This document shows positions 36,825-46,329 of a DNA stretch of 64,000 nt, piece by piece (position 1 is the first letter of the stretch; each line of letters starts with the position of its first letter). Source of the stretch: Paenibacillus sp. FSL M7-0420 (GTDB lineage Bacteria > Bacillota > Bacilli > Paenibacillales > Paenibacillaceae); the NCBI RefSeq assembly GCF_038002345.1, contig NZ_JBBOCJ010000001.1, positions 5,642,001-5,706,000 of the forward strand. Direction: 5' to 3'. The notes below the pieces were generated by a model, which saw nothing but the letters and a program-made list of their open reading frames with translations, did no database searches and had not been told where the DNA came from. The translations under genes were made by a program, and so were the position numbers.

Positions 36825-39800
36825 ATGATATTCAAACAACAAATGAACATGATTACCTTAACCCGGGATGACCTGTCGTATACATTCCTGCCTACAGGAG
36901 ATATTTTTGAATTCACGCAGGGCTCCACTCTTATTAATCTGTTCCAGGGTAATCCGGCAGACGGCTCTTCCAATAATATCTATCTGCGCGTATATACGGA
37001 GCAAGGAATCCAGAGCTATCCGCTGCTGGGTATTACGTCGGGCTCCAAGCTGTCCCGTACAGATGACAAACTGATTTTTGAAGGTTCTATAGAAGCAATC
37101 AGCTACCGCGTTACCTTCGCACCGGCCAAGGACGGCATCTGGTTCTGGCAGCTTCAGCTCTCCGGCAACGGTGAGACTGTAGATGTAGTGTATGGCCAGG
37201 ATGTGGGTATTGCTGACAAAGGCGGCATTCTCGCCAATGAGCTGTACATGAGCCAATATCTGGATCACAGCATCTGGGAAGGCCCGCAGGGCTACGCTGT
37301 ATGCTCGCGCCAGAACCAGCCGCAGGGAACGGACTTCCCTTATCTCCAGCAGGGTGTAGTCGGTTCACGGGCTGTAGGCTATTCCACAGATGGTATGCAG
37401 TTCTTCGGCATTTCCTATAAAGGAAGCTATGTACCGGAGGCGCTGAACGGCAATCTGCAGAACCGTAATTATCAATACGAGCTGGCTTATACTGCACTCC
37501 AGACCGAGAAGATGGTCCTGTCGGCTCCGGCTGAGTTCGCCTTCTACGGCCTGTTCCGTCCGAATCATCCGGCTGCAGTTACAGAGCTTGAATTCCAGGC
37601 TGAGCTGCAGGCAGCTTATGCAGAGATCGACTGGAACGGCAAGGATGCCGTGCCAAGCCGGGATGTTCCTGCACTGAGTGACGATATCGGCAAGCCTTAT
37701 GTCTCCCCACAGTGGTCACAGGCCGAGATTGATGCCGCCTTCCCTAACCGGAAGCTTGAGGAGACCCAGAACGGCCAGTTGCTGTCCTTCTTCACAGACG
37801 GGCATGTCCATGTGGTGCTGCAGCCTAAGGAGCTGCTGGTGGAACGTCCGCATGGCCATATCATCACCTCGCTGCTGGGCGACAAGCAGGTAGATAACAA
37901 CCTGATCTCCTCCACTAACTATATGTACGGTCTTTTCAACGGTCAGACCGTGGTGGGGAATACCTCTTTCCATAAAGGGCTCTCCACGCCGCGCGGCCTG
38001 CTGAACATTCAGCACAATAGCGGTCAGCGGATCTATGTCCGCATGGACGGGGTTTACCGGATTCTTACGCTGCCGGCGGCTTACGAGATGGGCGTGAATT
38101 TTGCGAAATGGCATTATCAGCTTGAAGACGATGTGTTGACCGTGACTTCGATCGCAGCAGCAGGCCAGCCGGATGTCGCACTTCAGGTACAGTCGAAGCT
38201 GGGCAGATCCTATGATTATCTGATCACGAACCAGCTGGTTATGGGCGAGCATGAATTCCGGCACCCGGTAAGAGTGGAGTCCAAGGATGGCATCCTGCAG
38301 ATTCTTCCCGATGAGGCATCTGTTCACAAACTTCCATATCCCGGCCTCCATTTCGATATCCAGTTGCCGGGAACCGCATATACGTACAGTGATGACCGGG
38401 TGTTCTATGCGGACAAACAGCCGCGCAACGGTACACTGCTGACAATTTCTGTTACACAGTCAGGTGGCTTCCAGCTAGTAATACAGGGCAGACTTACAAC
38501 ATCGGATGTTCTTCCGCTAGTGTCGCCTTACACCCAGGAGAAGGAGCAGGCTCTGTTCCATGAGTTCTACTCGTCGTTCATTTCCGGCTTCCAGCTCCAG
38601 ATTGACGGCACAGAGCAGTCACGGATCGACATTCTGAATGAGACCGCATGGTGGTACACCCATAACGCAATGACTCACTTCATCATGCCGCATGGCCTTG
38701 AGCAGCCGGGCGGAGCAGCCTGGGGCACACGCGATGTCTGCCAGGGGCCAATGGAATACTTCCTGATGACCCAGCATTATGAGCTGGCCCGCAGCGTTCT
38801 GCTGAAGATCTATTCGCATCAGCTGTGGGAGAGCAAGGAATGGCCGCAATGGTTCATGTTCGACCAGCATCCGGTCCAGGCCCATGAATGGCATGGCGAC
38901 GTAGTGCTCTGGCCGCTGAAATGCATCAGCGATTACATCATGGCCACCGGAGACTACGCGATTCTTAACGAAGAAATCGGCTATCACCATCTAGCGGATG
39001 CTCAGCCAAGCCAGCAGACCGAAACGGTCCTCGAACATGTGAAGGCTGCAGTAGAGACCATCCGTGAACGCTTCGTACCGGGTACGTCTCTGATCAACTA
39101 TGCCGGCGGCGACTGGGATGACACCCTGCAGCCAGCCAATGAAGCCCTCAAGACCAAGCTGGTCAGCGCATGGACGGTCGCACTCGCCTTCCAGGTGATC
39201 CGCAACCTGTCCCAGGTGACTTCGGCGGACTCTGAATTCTCTGCCAGCCTGGCGGCTATGGCCGAAGACATGAAGGAATCATTCCGTACGCTCCTGATCA
39301 AGGATGGAGTCATTGCCGGCTTCGCTTACTTCCAGGAGGACGGCAGCATTGATTATATGCTTCACCCGCTGGATACAGAGACCGGCATTCATTACCGGTT
39401 ACTGCCGATGACACGCAGCATTATTGCCGAGCTGGTCACTCCGCAGCAGGCGGCAGAGAACCTGCGCCTGATCGACGAACACCTGAACTGCCCGGATGGC
39501 GTGCGCCTGATGGACCGTCCTGCCCGCTATGAAGGCGGCGTAAGCACCATCTTCCGCCGTGCGGAGCAAGCAGCCAGCGTCGGCCGTGAGATCAGCCTGC
39601 AATATGTACATGCCCATATCCGCTATATTGAAGCTTCCGCCAAGCTGGGCGAAGCGAAGCGTGCCTGGGACGGCCTGTTCCAGATCAACCCGATCAACAT
39701 CCGGCAGAGCGTGCCTAATGCCCAGCTGCGCCAGAGTAACATGTACTTCAGCAGCTCGGACGGCGACTTCCCTGACCGTTACAGCTATCAGGAGAACTTC

Positions 39801-40175
39801 GACCAGCTGCGTGACGGCAGCGTAGAGGTGAAGGGCGGCTGGCGGCTGTACTCCAGCGGTCCCGGGATCTATCTTAATCAGCTGATCTCAGCCGTTCTGG
39901 GTATCCGCTTCAGTGAAGAAGAGCTGATTATCGATCCGGTCCTTCCGGCCAGCCTTGACGGCCTGCGCTTCACTTATGAGTGCTTCGGCAAGAAGATGAC
40001 CTTCGTCTATCACATTAGCGCAGGTGAAGCCCGCACCCCGGAAGTGCAGGCAGCAGGCGTTGCTGTTACCGGTCAGGTACTACCGAATCCATACCGCCCG
40101 GGCGCGGTAAGCATTGCCAAGAATCACCTGCTGAGCCTGCCCGGCGATGAGCTGCATATCTATATCACACAATAA
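36825..40175 (+). CDS. GH94-type 1,2-beta-oligoglucan phosphorylase
   Basis: 1116 residues, cytosolic. The N-terminal half is a beta-sandwich and the C-terminal half an (alpha/alpha)6 barrel with INYAGGDWDDTLQPANEA; the acidic cluster at 763-766 corresponds to the GDWND general acid of GH94 phosphorylases. WYTHNAMTHFIMPHGLEQPGG and WGTRDVCQGP are further GH94-like blocks. Size and architecture fit the Listeria innocua 1,2-beta-oligoglucan phosphorylase, whose gene also neighbours a GH3 beta-glucosidase and an importer. It would phosphorolyse sophoro-oligosaccharides to glucose-1-phosphate. The family is firm; the linkage is inferred from context. Confidence 0.8.
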   Translation: MIFKQQMNMITLTRDDLSYTFLPTGDIFEFTQGSTLINLFQGNPADGSSNNIYLRVYTEQGIQSYPLLGITSGSKLSRTDDKLIFEGSIEAISYRVTFAPAKDGIWFWQLQLSGNGETVDVVYGQDVGIADKGGILANELYMSQYLDHSIWEGPQGYAVCSRQNQPQGTDFPYLQQGVVGSRAVGYSTDGMQFFGISYKGSYVPEALNGNLQNRNYQYELAYTALQTEKMVLSAPAEFAFYGLFRPNHPAAVTELEFQAELQAAYAEIDWNGKDAVPSRDVPALSDDIGKPYVSPQWSQAEIDAAFPNRKLEETQNGQLLSFFTDGHVHVVLQPKELLVERPHGHIITSLLGDKQVDNNLISSTNYMYGLFNGQTVVGNTSFHKGLSTPRGLLNIQHNSGQRIYVRMDGVYRILTLPAAYEMGVNFAKWHYQLEDDVLTVTSIAAAGQPDVALQVQSKLGRSYDYLITNQLVMGEHEFRHPVRVESKDGILQILPDEASVHKLPYPGLHFDIQLPGTAYTYSDDRVFYADKQPRNGTLLTISVTQSGGFQLVIQGRLTTSDVLPLVSPYTQEKEQALFHEFYSSFISGFQLQIDGTEQSRIDILNETAWWYTHNAMTHFIMPHGLEQPGGAAWGTRDVCQGPMEYFLMTQHYELARSVLLKIYSHQLWESKEWPQWFMFDQHPVQAHEWHGDVVLWPLKCISDYIMATGDYAILNEEIGYHHLADAQPSQQTETVLEHVKAAVETIRERFVPGTSLINYAGGDWDDTLQPANEALKTKLVSAWTVALAFQVIRNLSQVTSADSEFSASLAAMAEDMKESFRTLLIKDGVIAGFAYFQEDGSIDYMLHPLDTETGIHYRLLPMTRSIIAELVTPQQAAENLRLIDEHLNCPDGVRLMDRPARYEGGVSTIFRRAEQAASVGREISLQYVHAHIRYIEASAKLGEAKRAWDGLFQINPINIRQSVPNAQLRQSNMYFSSSDGDFPDRYSYQENFDQLRDGSVEVKGGWRLYSSGPGIYLNQLISAVLGIRFSEEELIIDPVLPASLDGLRFTYECFGKKMTFVYHISAGEARTPEVQAAGVAVTGQVLPNPYRPGAVSIAKNHLLSLPGDELHIYITQ

Positions 40176-40204
40176 CTTTCAGTACGCTTACGAAGGAGTT
40201 AGCC

Positions 40205-42370
40205 ATGACTAAACCGTTTATCCAGGATCTCGTGAACGATATGACACTAGACGAGAAGTTAGCCCAGCTTACCCAGCTTGGTCCATACTATTGGGGTCTG
40301 GATGATACCGTGGATTTGACGGGTCCATTCAAAGAGCTTAATATCGAGCCGCAGGTGATCAAAAGCATCGGAAGCGTTCTGAACGGCATCGGCGCACGGA
40401 ATGTCATTGAGCTGCAGACCCGGCATCTGGAATCCAGCCGCCTGAAGATCCCGCTGATCTTCATGGCCGATGTCATTCACGGCTACCGGACCATTCTGCC
40501 GATTCCGCTCGCCATGGGCTGTTCTTTCGATCTTGATGCCTGTGAGCAGTTCGCTGAGGTAGCCGCGCGGGAGAGCGCTGCCGCCGGCATTCACCTCACC
40601 TTCTCTCCGATGACCGACCTCGTGCGCGATCCGCGCTGGGGCCGGGTCATGGAGACCTCCGGTGAGGACCCTTACCTGAACGCACGGGTGACCGAGAGCA
40701 TGGTCCGGGGCTACCAGGGCAAGGACCTGAAGGAGCCGGGGCGGATCGCTGCCTGCGTGAAGCATTTCGCCGGCTACGGCGCGCCTGAAGGCGGCCGTGA
40801 ATATAACACGGTGGACATGTCCACCGGCGTGCTCCGCGAGTTCTATCTGCCAGCCTACAAGGCGGCAGTAGATGCCGGTGTCGCTATGGTGATGGCTGCG
40901 TTCAATACCATTGACCGCATTCCGTCCAGCGGCAACAGCAAGCTCCTGCGCGGTATTCTCCGCGAGGAATGGGGCTTCGACGGCGTAACCATCGCCGATT
41001 TCAACTCCGTGAACGAGCTGGTGCCCCACGGCGCAGCGCAAGACGGACGTGAAGCTGCCCTGAAGAGCCTGGTAGCGGGACTGGATATCGAGATGATGTC
41101 CACCCACTATCTGAACCACGCTGCCTCGCTTATTGAGGAAGGGCTGCTCGACCTCCGTCTGATCGACGAAGCGGTTACCCGGGTACTGGAGCTTAAGGAC
41201 GCCCTAGGCTTGTTCGACAATCCGTTCAAGGATGCCGACCCTGTAGCTGACGAAGCTGATAAGCCAAGTCCTGAGCACCTTCAGGCGGCACGCGAGATGG
41301 GCGCCCGCTCGATCGTTCTGCTGAAGAACGAAGGCGGAGTCCTGCCGCTTAAGCGCGGCATGAAGATCGGCCTCGCCGGTCCCTTCGCTACCTCAATCAA
41401 TGTTCTTGGCGGCTGGGCCGGTACTGAGAAAGACCCGGCGGTCTCCCTCTACACCGGCATCACCGGCAAAATCCCGGCAGCGGACCTGCTCACAGCCATG
41501 ACCGGCGAGCTGGGAAGTATGCTGGAGGGAGTATTCGATGTGGAGGATGCTTCCGAAGCGGCTTACGAGCAGTTGAAGGACTGCGATGTCATTCTGGCCG
41601 CAGTCGGCGAGAATCAGCAGGATACCGGGGAAGGCGGAAGCAAGGCCAGCCTGCGGCTGTCCGCCAATCAGGAGAAGCTGATCCACCGCCTCAAGGCAAC
41701 CGGCAAGCCGGTGGTCACCATTGTGTTCAGCGGCCGCCCGCTGGAGCTTGCGCCAGTGCTTGAGTCCAGTGACGCGCTGGTACAGGCCTGGTTCCTTGGC
41801 ACCGAGTCGGGGAATTCCATTGCAGATGTGCTGTTCGGCGATTATAATCCGTCCGGACGCCTCTCCATGAGCTTCCCTTACTCCGTGGGACAGATTCCGG
41901 TGTACTATAACGCATATCAGACGGGACGCCCTTATGATCCCCAGTATCCGAATGTACGTTATGTAACCCGGTATCTGGATATTCCGAATGATCCGCTGTT
42001 CTGCTTCGGCTACGGCCTGAGCTATTCCGCCTTTGCCTATAGCGGCTTCACGGTAGAAGCTGCGGCAGACGGCAAGGTGCTTGCCTCCATCCAGGTGGAG
42101 AACACCTCGGAGGTTACCGGCAAGGAGACGGTTCAGCTCTATATCCGCGATGTTACCGCAAGTGTGGTCCGTCCCGGCAAGGAACTGAAGGGCTTCAAGC
42201 AGATTACCCTTGCCCCGCATGAGAAGCAGACGGTATCCTTCGAGATCACCAGAGACATGCTCATGTTCTACGGCCAGGATGATCAGCTCGTGTTCGAGCC
42301 TGGAGACTTCGATATCATGCTCGGCGCAAGCTCCAGCGACCATTGCACACAGCGGATCTGGATCGGCTGA
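40205..42370 (+). CDS. GH3 beta-glucosidase
   Basis: 721 residues, no signal peptide. The GH3 barrel (MADVIHGYRTILPIPLAMGCSFD-like block near 90; catalytic nucleophile Asp265 in FDGVTIADFNSVNEL) is followed by the GH3-C domain and a fibronectin-III-like C-terminal domain (VENTSEVTGKETVQLYIRD). KHFAGYGAPEGGREYNTVDMS holds the substrate-binding Lys-His. It lies 29 bases after the phosphorylase and would split sophorose or short beta-glucans left by that enzyme. Confidence 0.92.
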   Translation: MTKPFIQDLVNDMTLDEKLAQLTQLGPYYWGLDDTVDLTGPFKELNIEPQVIKSIGSVLNGIGARNVIELQTRHLESSRLKIPLIFMADVIHGYRTILPIPLAMGCSFDLDACEQFAEVAARESAAAGIHLTFSPMTDLVRDPRWGRVMETSGEDPYLNARVTESMVRGYQGKDLKEPGRIAACVKHFAGYGAPEGGREYNTVDMSTGVLREFYLPAYKAAVDAGVAMVMAAFNTIDRIPSSGNSKLLRGILREEWGFDGVTIADFNSVNELVPHGAAQDGREAALKSLVAGLDIEMMSTHYLNHAASLIEEGLLDLRLIDEAVTRVLELKDALGLFDNPFKDADPVADEADKPSPEHLQAAREMGARSIVLLKNEGGVLPLKRGMKIGLAGPFATSINVLGGWAGTEKDPAVSLYTGITGKIPAADLLTAMTGELGSMLEGVFDVEDASEAAYEQLKDCDVILAAVGENQQDTGEGGSKASLRLSANQEKLIHRLKATGKPVVTIVFSGRPLELAPVLESSDALVQAWFLGTESGNSIADVLFGDYNPSGRLSMSFPYSVGQIPVYYNAYQTGRPYDPQYPNVRYVTRYLDIPNDPLFCFGYGLSYSAFAYSGFTVEAAADGKVLASIQVENTSEVTGKETVQLYIRDVTASVVRPGKELKGFKQITLAPHEKQTVSFEITRDMLMFYGQDDQLVFEPGDFDIMLGASSSDHCTQRIWIG

Positions 42371-42393
42371 TCCTTTTAACCAATAGACATAAC

Positions 42394-42442
42394 AAATAGC
42401 GCCAATCCTCCACTTCACAAGTGTATGGATTGGCGCTATTTA
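42394..42442. terminator. Bidirectional terminator between GH3 and DeoR genes
   Basis: AAATAGCGCCAATCC pairs perfectly with GGATTGGCGCTATTT, a 15-bp stem flanked by A and T tracts; the two genes converge on it. Confidence 0.95.
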
Positions 42443-42459
42443 TATTGCATAACTCTACG

Positions 42460-43230
42460 TTACGCCCCGGTCAGCAGCTCGATATCCAGCCGGGCAAAGG
42501 TATCCTTCCATTCCGCAGAGCAGCCGCTGTCGGTCAGAACCATGGAGATATGCTCCAGCGGAGCGATCTGGGCAAAGGTAGTGATGCCGAATTTGGAATG
42601 ATCCGCGACCAGAATGGATTCCTCGGCCCGTTCCATCATTTTGCGGGAGATGAGGGCTTCCTCCAGGTGGTAGTCGGTGATCCCCTCCGAGAGCGAGATT
42701 CCTCCGGCAGAGATGAACGCCTTATTCACCTTGAACTGACCCAGCAGATCATGGGCGGTGCCCCCTACTGCTGCCTGATACCCTGCATTCACCTCGCCCC
42801 CGGCAAAAATAACCTTCCCCGCAAACTGCTCCAGCGCACAGTTCAGCACAGGAACAGAGTTCGTAATCACCGTCACCTGTCCACGTTCCTTCAGCGCGCG
42901 CATAATCTCAAGGGTCGTTGTCCCGTTGTCGAGGATAACCGTCTCGCCATCTTGAATAAGTGAGGCTGCCAGCCTGCCGATGGCCTGCTTGCCCGGCAGA
43001 TGCATCTGGGCGCGCTTCATGAACGTAGGCTCATGATTCTCCGAGCGGATGCGTACCGCTCCCCCGTACACCTTGCGCAGCCGCCCTTCCTTCTCCAGCC
43101 GGTCGAGATCGCGCCGGATCGTCTCCGTCGTCACCCCGAACCGCTCCGCGAGAAAATGCACCTGCACCTTCCCCTCAAGCTCCAGCTGGGCGAGAATCGT
43201 GTGCTTGCGTTCTTCATAGGTCAGCGACAT
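42460..43230 (-). CDS. DeoR-family transcriptional regulator
   Basis: 256 residues. The N-terminal HTH shows the DeoR signature (RFGVTTETIRRDLDRLEKEGRLRKVYGGA, about 31-60). The C-terminal DeoRC domain has the phosphosugar-binding NGTTTLE and GGEVNAGYQA motifs. It should respond to a sugar phosphate. Its targets are not obvious: it converges with the GH3 gene and is followed upstream only by repeats. AGGAGGAAGCTTGG precedes the ATG. Confidence 0.92.
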   Translation of the reverse strand: MSLTYEERKHTILAQLELEGKVQVHFLAERFGVTTETIRRDLDRLEKEGRLRKVYGGAVRIRSENHEPTFMKRAQMHLPGKQAIGRLAASLIQDGETVILDNGTTTLEIMRALKERGQVTVITNSVPVLNCALEQFAGKVIFAGGEVNAGYQAAVGGTAHDLLGQFKVNKAFISAGGISLSEGITDYHLEEALISRKMMERAEESILVADHSKFGITTFAQIAPLEHISMVLTDSGCSAEWKDTFARLDIELLTGA

Positions 43231-43410
43231 CCAAGCTTCCTCCTATCGTTGTGGATTTTATATAGATTGTACTTTTATTTTTTCTATGTTGGGATTGGCC
43301 GTGACACCAGAGAATAGTTGCCCCTCCAGCCGCTGTTGTCCCAGATTCCCTTGATTCAGCCACTTCTTGCGGGAGAAATCCGGTGACGGCTGCTGCACGA
43401 AGGTAATCCG

Positions 43411-43650
43411 GCCCGATGTATGCGAAAAACAGCATACATTCTGCTTGCGCGAAGGTAACCAGGACCAATATATGCGAAAAACAGCATACATTCTGCTTGC
43501 GCGAAAGTAACCAGGACCAATATATGCGAAAAACAGCATATATTCTGCTTACGAGAAGGTATCAGGACCAATGTATGCGAAAAACAGCATACATTCTGCT
43601 TACGCGAAAGTAACCAGGACCAATGTATGCGAAAAACAGCATACATTCTG
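43411..43650. repeat. Array of five 51-52-bp hairpin repeats
   Basis: The core ATGTATGC-GAAAAACA-GCATACAT recurs with TGCG at 43421, 43473, 43525, 43576 and 43628. One unit has compensated arms (ATATATGC with GCATATAT). The spacer reads TCTGCTTGCGCGAAGGTAACC then AGGACCA. The same hairpin occurs once, inverted, at the start of the 27.5-kb array. Confidence 0.95.
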
Positions 43651-44426
43651 CTGCACGAACTAGTAGAGCATCAGAATAAAACCCAAAATCTAACGGACCG
43701 GAGAGATCTTATCCCCGCGAAAACGCCACTTTTTGCGGCTTAACGGACCCAGTGGACCTTATAGTCTCTCTATGAGACGTTTCGGAGTTGAAGTGCAAAG
43801 GATAAGGCCTGTGGAGTCCGTTACTCGCCCAATTGGCGACTTTCTTCCCAAATAAGAGCACCTCAGTCCGGTACGCTAAGCCAAACGCCCCTGAAGAACA
43901 AGGCCCGCTTGGAAGATGTAATTTGAAGGGGTATTGCGTCTGCTCCACTATTTTAAAATACGATAAGGTACTAGTTAGTAAACTCAAATGTATGTTGGGT
44001 ATCTCTAGTCAAAATGTTGTTTTTAGTTTATTGATGTTGTTTTCACCAGTATATGAATCTGAATTCCACTTGTCAATGCGAGACCCCTGCCACAGAAATA
44101 TCCTTGGTAGCTATGTAGGTCTAGCACACATTGTACTTCATACAGCAGATTACTCCAAAATCGTCCGAAAAATGGCCTCTGCTGCACTTTGTACACTAGA
44201 ATTCTGCTAAGAGGAGGTTTTGAAGCTATATTAGTGAAATCTAATGTATGAACTACAGCAGAATGAGCTTTTGCCTAATATCGTGCTAATTCTATTGCAG
44301 AGAATACAACCAGCACGAAATGAAGCTTGACAGAATAACCATCCGAGCCTAAAATCAACATGAAACAACATGAAGAAAGATAAATCAACAACACTCCCGT
44401 AAGTGACAAGAGAGGGGATTTCCCGC
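43651..44426. repeat. Intergenic stretch with TAACGGAC repeats
   Basis: TAACGGACC units start at 43691 and 43741, 50 bases apart, and an inverted partner (GTCCGTTA) lies near 43820. Between the first two, CCGCGAAAA and TTTTTGCGG can pair (one mismatch); TCGCC-CAATT-GGCGA forms a hairpin near 43825. The rest, up to the metallophosphoesterase ribosome binding site, holds short frames without initiation signals and I see no gene. It also includes pieces such as CTGCTGCACTTTGTACACT near 44177 that look like remnants of further repeats. Confidence 0.6.
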
Positions 44427-45395
44427 ATGAACAGTAAATTATCATTTCGGCCAGACGGCACCTTCACCATTGCACAGTTCACCGACCTCCACTGGATGGA
44501 TGGAAGAGCAGAGGATCAGCAGACCCGGGAGCTGATGGAGCTGGTGCTGAAGGCGGAGCAGCCGGACCTGGTTATTTTCACAGGAGATACGATCTATACG
44601 GGTCCGGTCCGTGAAGGCGAGCTGCCTTGCCAGGACCCCAAGCAGGCCTTCCGCGATGCAGTGGCTGCTGTAGTGAATTCCGGTGTGCCTTGGGCGTTCG
44701 TATTCGGTAACCATGACACGGAGAACGGAGTGACCTACAGCGAGCTGATGGAGATTGCGCAGGAGTCTCCGTACTGTCTGGCTGAGGCTGGTCCGGCGGA
44801 GCTTGCCGGTTCAAGCAATTACGTCCTGGAGATTGAGGGCGCGGGCAATCATGCGGGAGCCATCCTCTATATGCTCGATACAGGTGCCTACTCTCCGCTG
44901 GAGCAGATTCCCGGGTATAGCTGGGTCCGGCGCAACCAGATGGATTGGCTGGCAGAGCAGTCTGCGCGGCTGAATCCCGGAGAAGGTCAGGCGAAGCGGC
45001 AAGCACTGGCGTTCTTCCATATCCCGCTGCCCGAATATGACGAGATGTGGAACACCCAGGTCTGCTACGGACATAAGTATGAACGGGTCTGCGCTCCGGT
45101 TCTGAATTCAGGGTTATTCGCTACGCTCGTAGAGATGGGCGATGTGGCAGGCACTTTTTGCGGACATGACCATATCAATGATTTCACCGGCACACTGCAT
45201 GGCATCCGCCTCAGCTATGGCCGGGCAACCGGCTATAATACCTACGGGCACGACAACCTCAAGCGGGGCGCGCGCATCATCCGTCTAGAGCAGGACCATC
45301 CGTCCTTCGACACCTGGCTCCGTCTGGCAGACGGCTCCCGGTGCACTGAACAGCCTGCCCATACGCCTCTCTCTGCTGCCGATTCACAACACTAA
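44427..45395 (+). CDS. Metallophosphoesterase
   Basis: 322 residues from MNSKLSFRPDG, with AGGGG nine bases upstream. The calcineurin-like metal-binding motifs are present in order: DLHW, GDTIY, GNHDTE, FFHIPLPE and CGHDHINDF. It resembles the YkuE/DUF-type cytosolic phosphohydrolases with purple-acid-phosphatase-like fold. No signal peptide. It heads a plus-strand group with a transporter 25 bases downstream. Substrate unknown. Confidence 0.9.
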   Translation: MNSKLSFRPDGTFTIAQFTDLHWMDGRAEDQQTRELMELVLKAEQPDLVIFTGDTIYTGPVREGELPCQDPKQAFRDAVAAVVNSGVPWAFVFGNHDTENGVTYSELMEIAQESPYCLAEAGPAELAGSSNYVLEIEGAGNHAGAILYMLDTGAYSPLEQIPGYSWVRRNQMDWLAEQSARLNPGEGQAKRQALAFFHIPLPEYDEMWNTQVCYGHKYERVCAPVLNSGLFATLVEMGDVAGTFCGHDHINDFTGTLHGIRLSYGRATGYNTYGHDNLKRGARIIRLEQDHPSFDTWLRLADGSRCTEQPAHTPLSAADSQH

Positions 45396-45420
45396 CTACT
45401 TCCTGAGGGGTTGACTATCC

Positions 45421-46293
45421 ATGCTGCTGCCAATTCTTTTGGTGCTGGCTTCCGGAATGTGCCACGCGGTGTGGAGCATGTTCACCAAAAGAAGCCTGAA
45501 TAAAAGTATCTTCCTGTGGTTGATCATGATGGTCTCCACGGTGCTGCTGCTGCCGGTCCTGCTGATCGAGCTGTGGACACAGCCGCTGGCCGCCGGTGCT
45601 TACGCCCTGCTGCTGCTGTCTGTGGCGCTGCAGGCCTTATATTCCTGGCTGTTATCCATAACCTATGAGATGGGCGACCTGTCCCAGATCTACCCGGTGA
45701 TGCGGGGGACAAGCACGCTGCTTATTCCGCTGATCGGCGTTATTTTCCTGAAGGAATCCTTGTCTGTCTACGGCTGGATCGGGATCTGCTGCATGCTAGG
45801 CGGCTTCGCTGTCCTCAGCGGAATCGGCGCAAGAAGAAGCCTCCCGGCTTCCTCCGCCCCCGGCACCCCCTTAGGCTACTATACACCGGTACTCATGGCC
45901 CTCTGCGTAGGATTATGCACCACCTGCTACGTATTCGTCGATAAGCTGAACCTTCAGCATATGTCGCCGCTCGCGCTGCTTGAGGTGACCAATATCGGCT
46001 TCGTTGCCGGACTGACCCCTGCGGTCCTGAGATCGCGGAAGCTGCTCGAAGAGTGGCGCCGCAACAAGTTCACCATTCTGCTGGGCAGCGTGCTGAATCC
46101 GGGCTCCTATCTGCTGTTCCTGTTCGCACTTCAGCAGGCGCCGCTCGCCCATATCAGCCCGCTGCGGGAGATCGGTACGATATTCGCTACTCTCCTCGGC
46201 GTGCTTCTCTTGAAGGAGCGTCAGGGCCTGCGGCGGATGATATGCTCGGTTGTCATTTTCTGCGGCATTCTGCTAATTGGCATTTGGGGGTAA
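45421..46293 (+). CDS. EamA/DMT-family transporter
   Basis: 290 residues with ten hydrophobic segments in two repeated halves. The first half includes YEMGDLSQIYPVMRGTSTLLIPLIGVIFLKE-type sequence (PVxRG motif), the second APLAHISPLREIGTIFATLLGVLLLKE, both hallmarks of drug/metabolite transporters. Substrate unknown. It is 25 bases after the metallophosphoesterase and 36 bases before the hybrid kinase. Confidence 0.9.
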   Translation: MLLPILLVLASGMCHAVWSMFTKRSLNKSIFLWLIMMVSTVLLLPVLLIELWTQPLAAGAYALLLLSVALQALYSWLLSITYEMGDLSQIYPVMRGTSTLLIPLIGVIFLKESLSVYGWIGICCMLGGFAVLSGIGARRSLPASSAPGTPLGYYTPVLMALCVGLCTTCYVFVDKLNLQHMSPLALLEVTNIGFVAGLTPAVLRSRKLLEEWRRNKFTILLGSVLNPGSYLLFLFALQQAPLAHISPLREIGTIFATLLGVLLLKERQGLRRMICSVVIFCGILLIGIWG

Positions 46294-46329
46294 GCAGGAT
46301 AAGGATCACAGATGTCGAATTGAAACCGT

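Noticed and set aside
1420..43650. The hairpin arrays as CRISPR loci
   Set aside because: There are no unique spacers: the whole unit repeats, units are separated by constant sequence, and no cas genes are present.
43833..44210. 125-codon plus-strand frame in the gap before the metallophosphoesterase
   Set aside because: No ribosome binding site, atypical codon use, and it overlaps repeat remnants.
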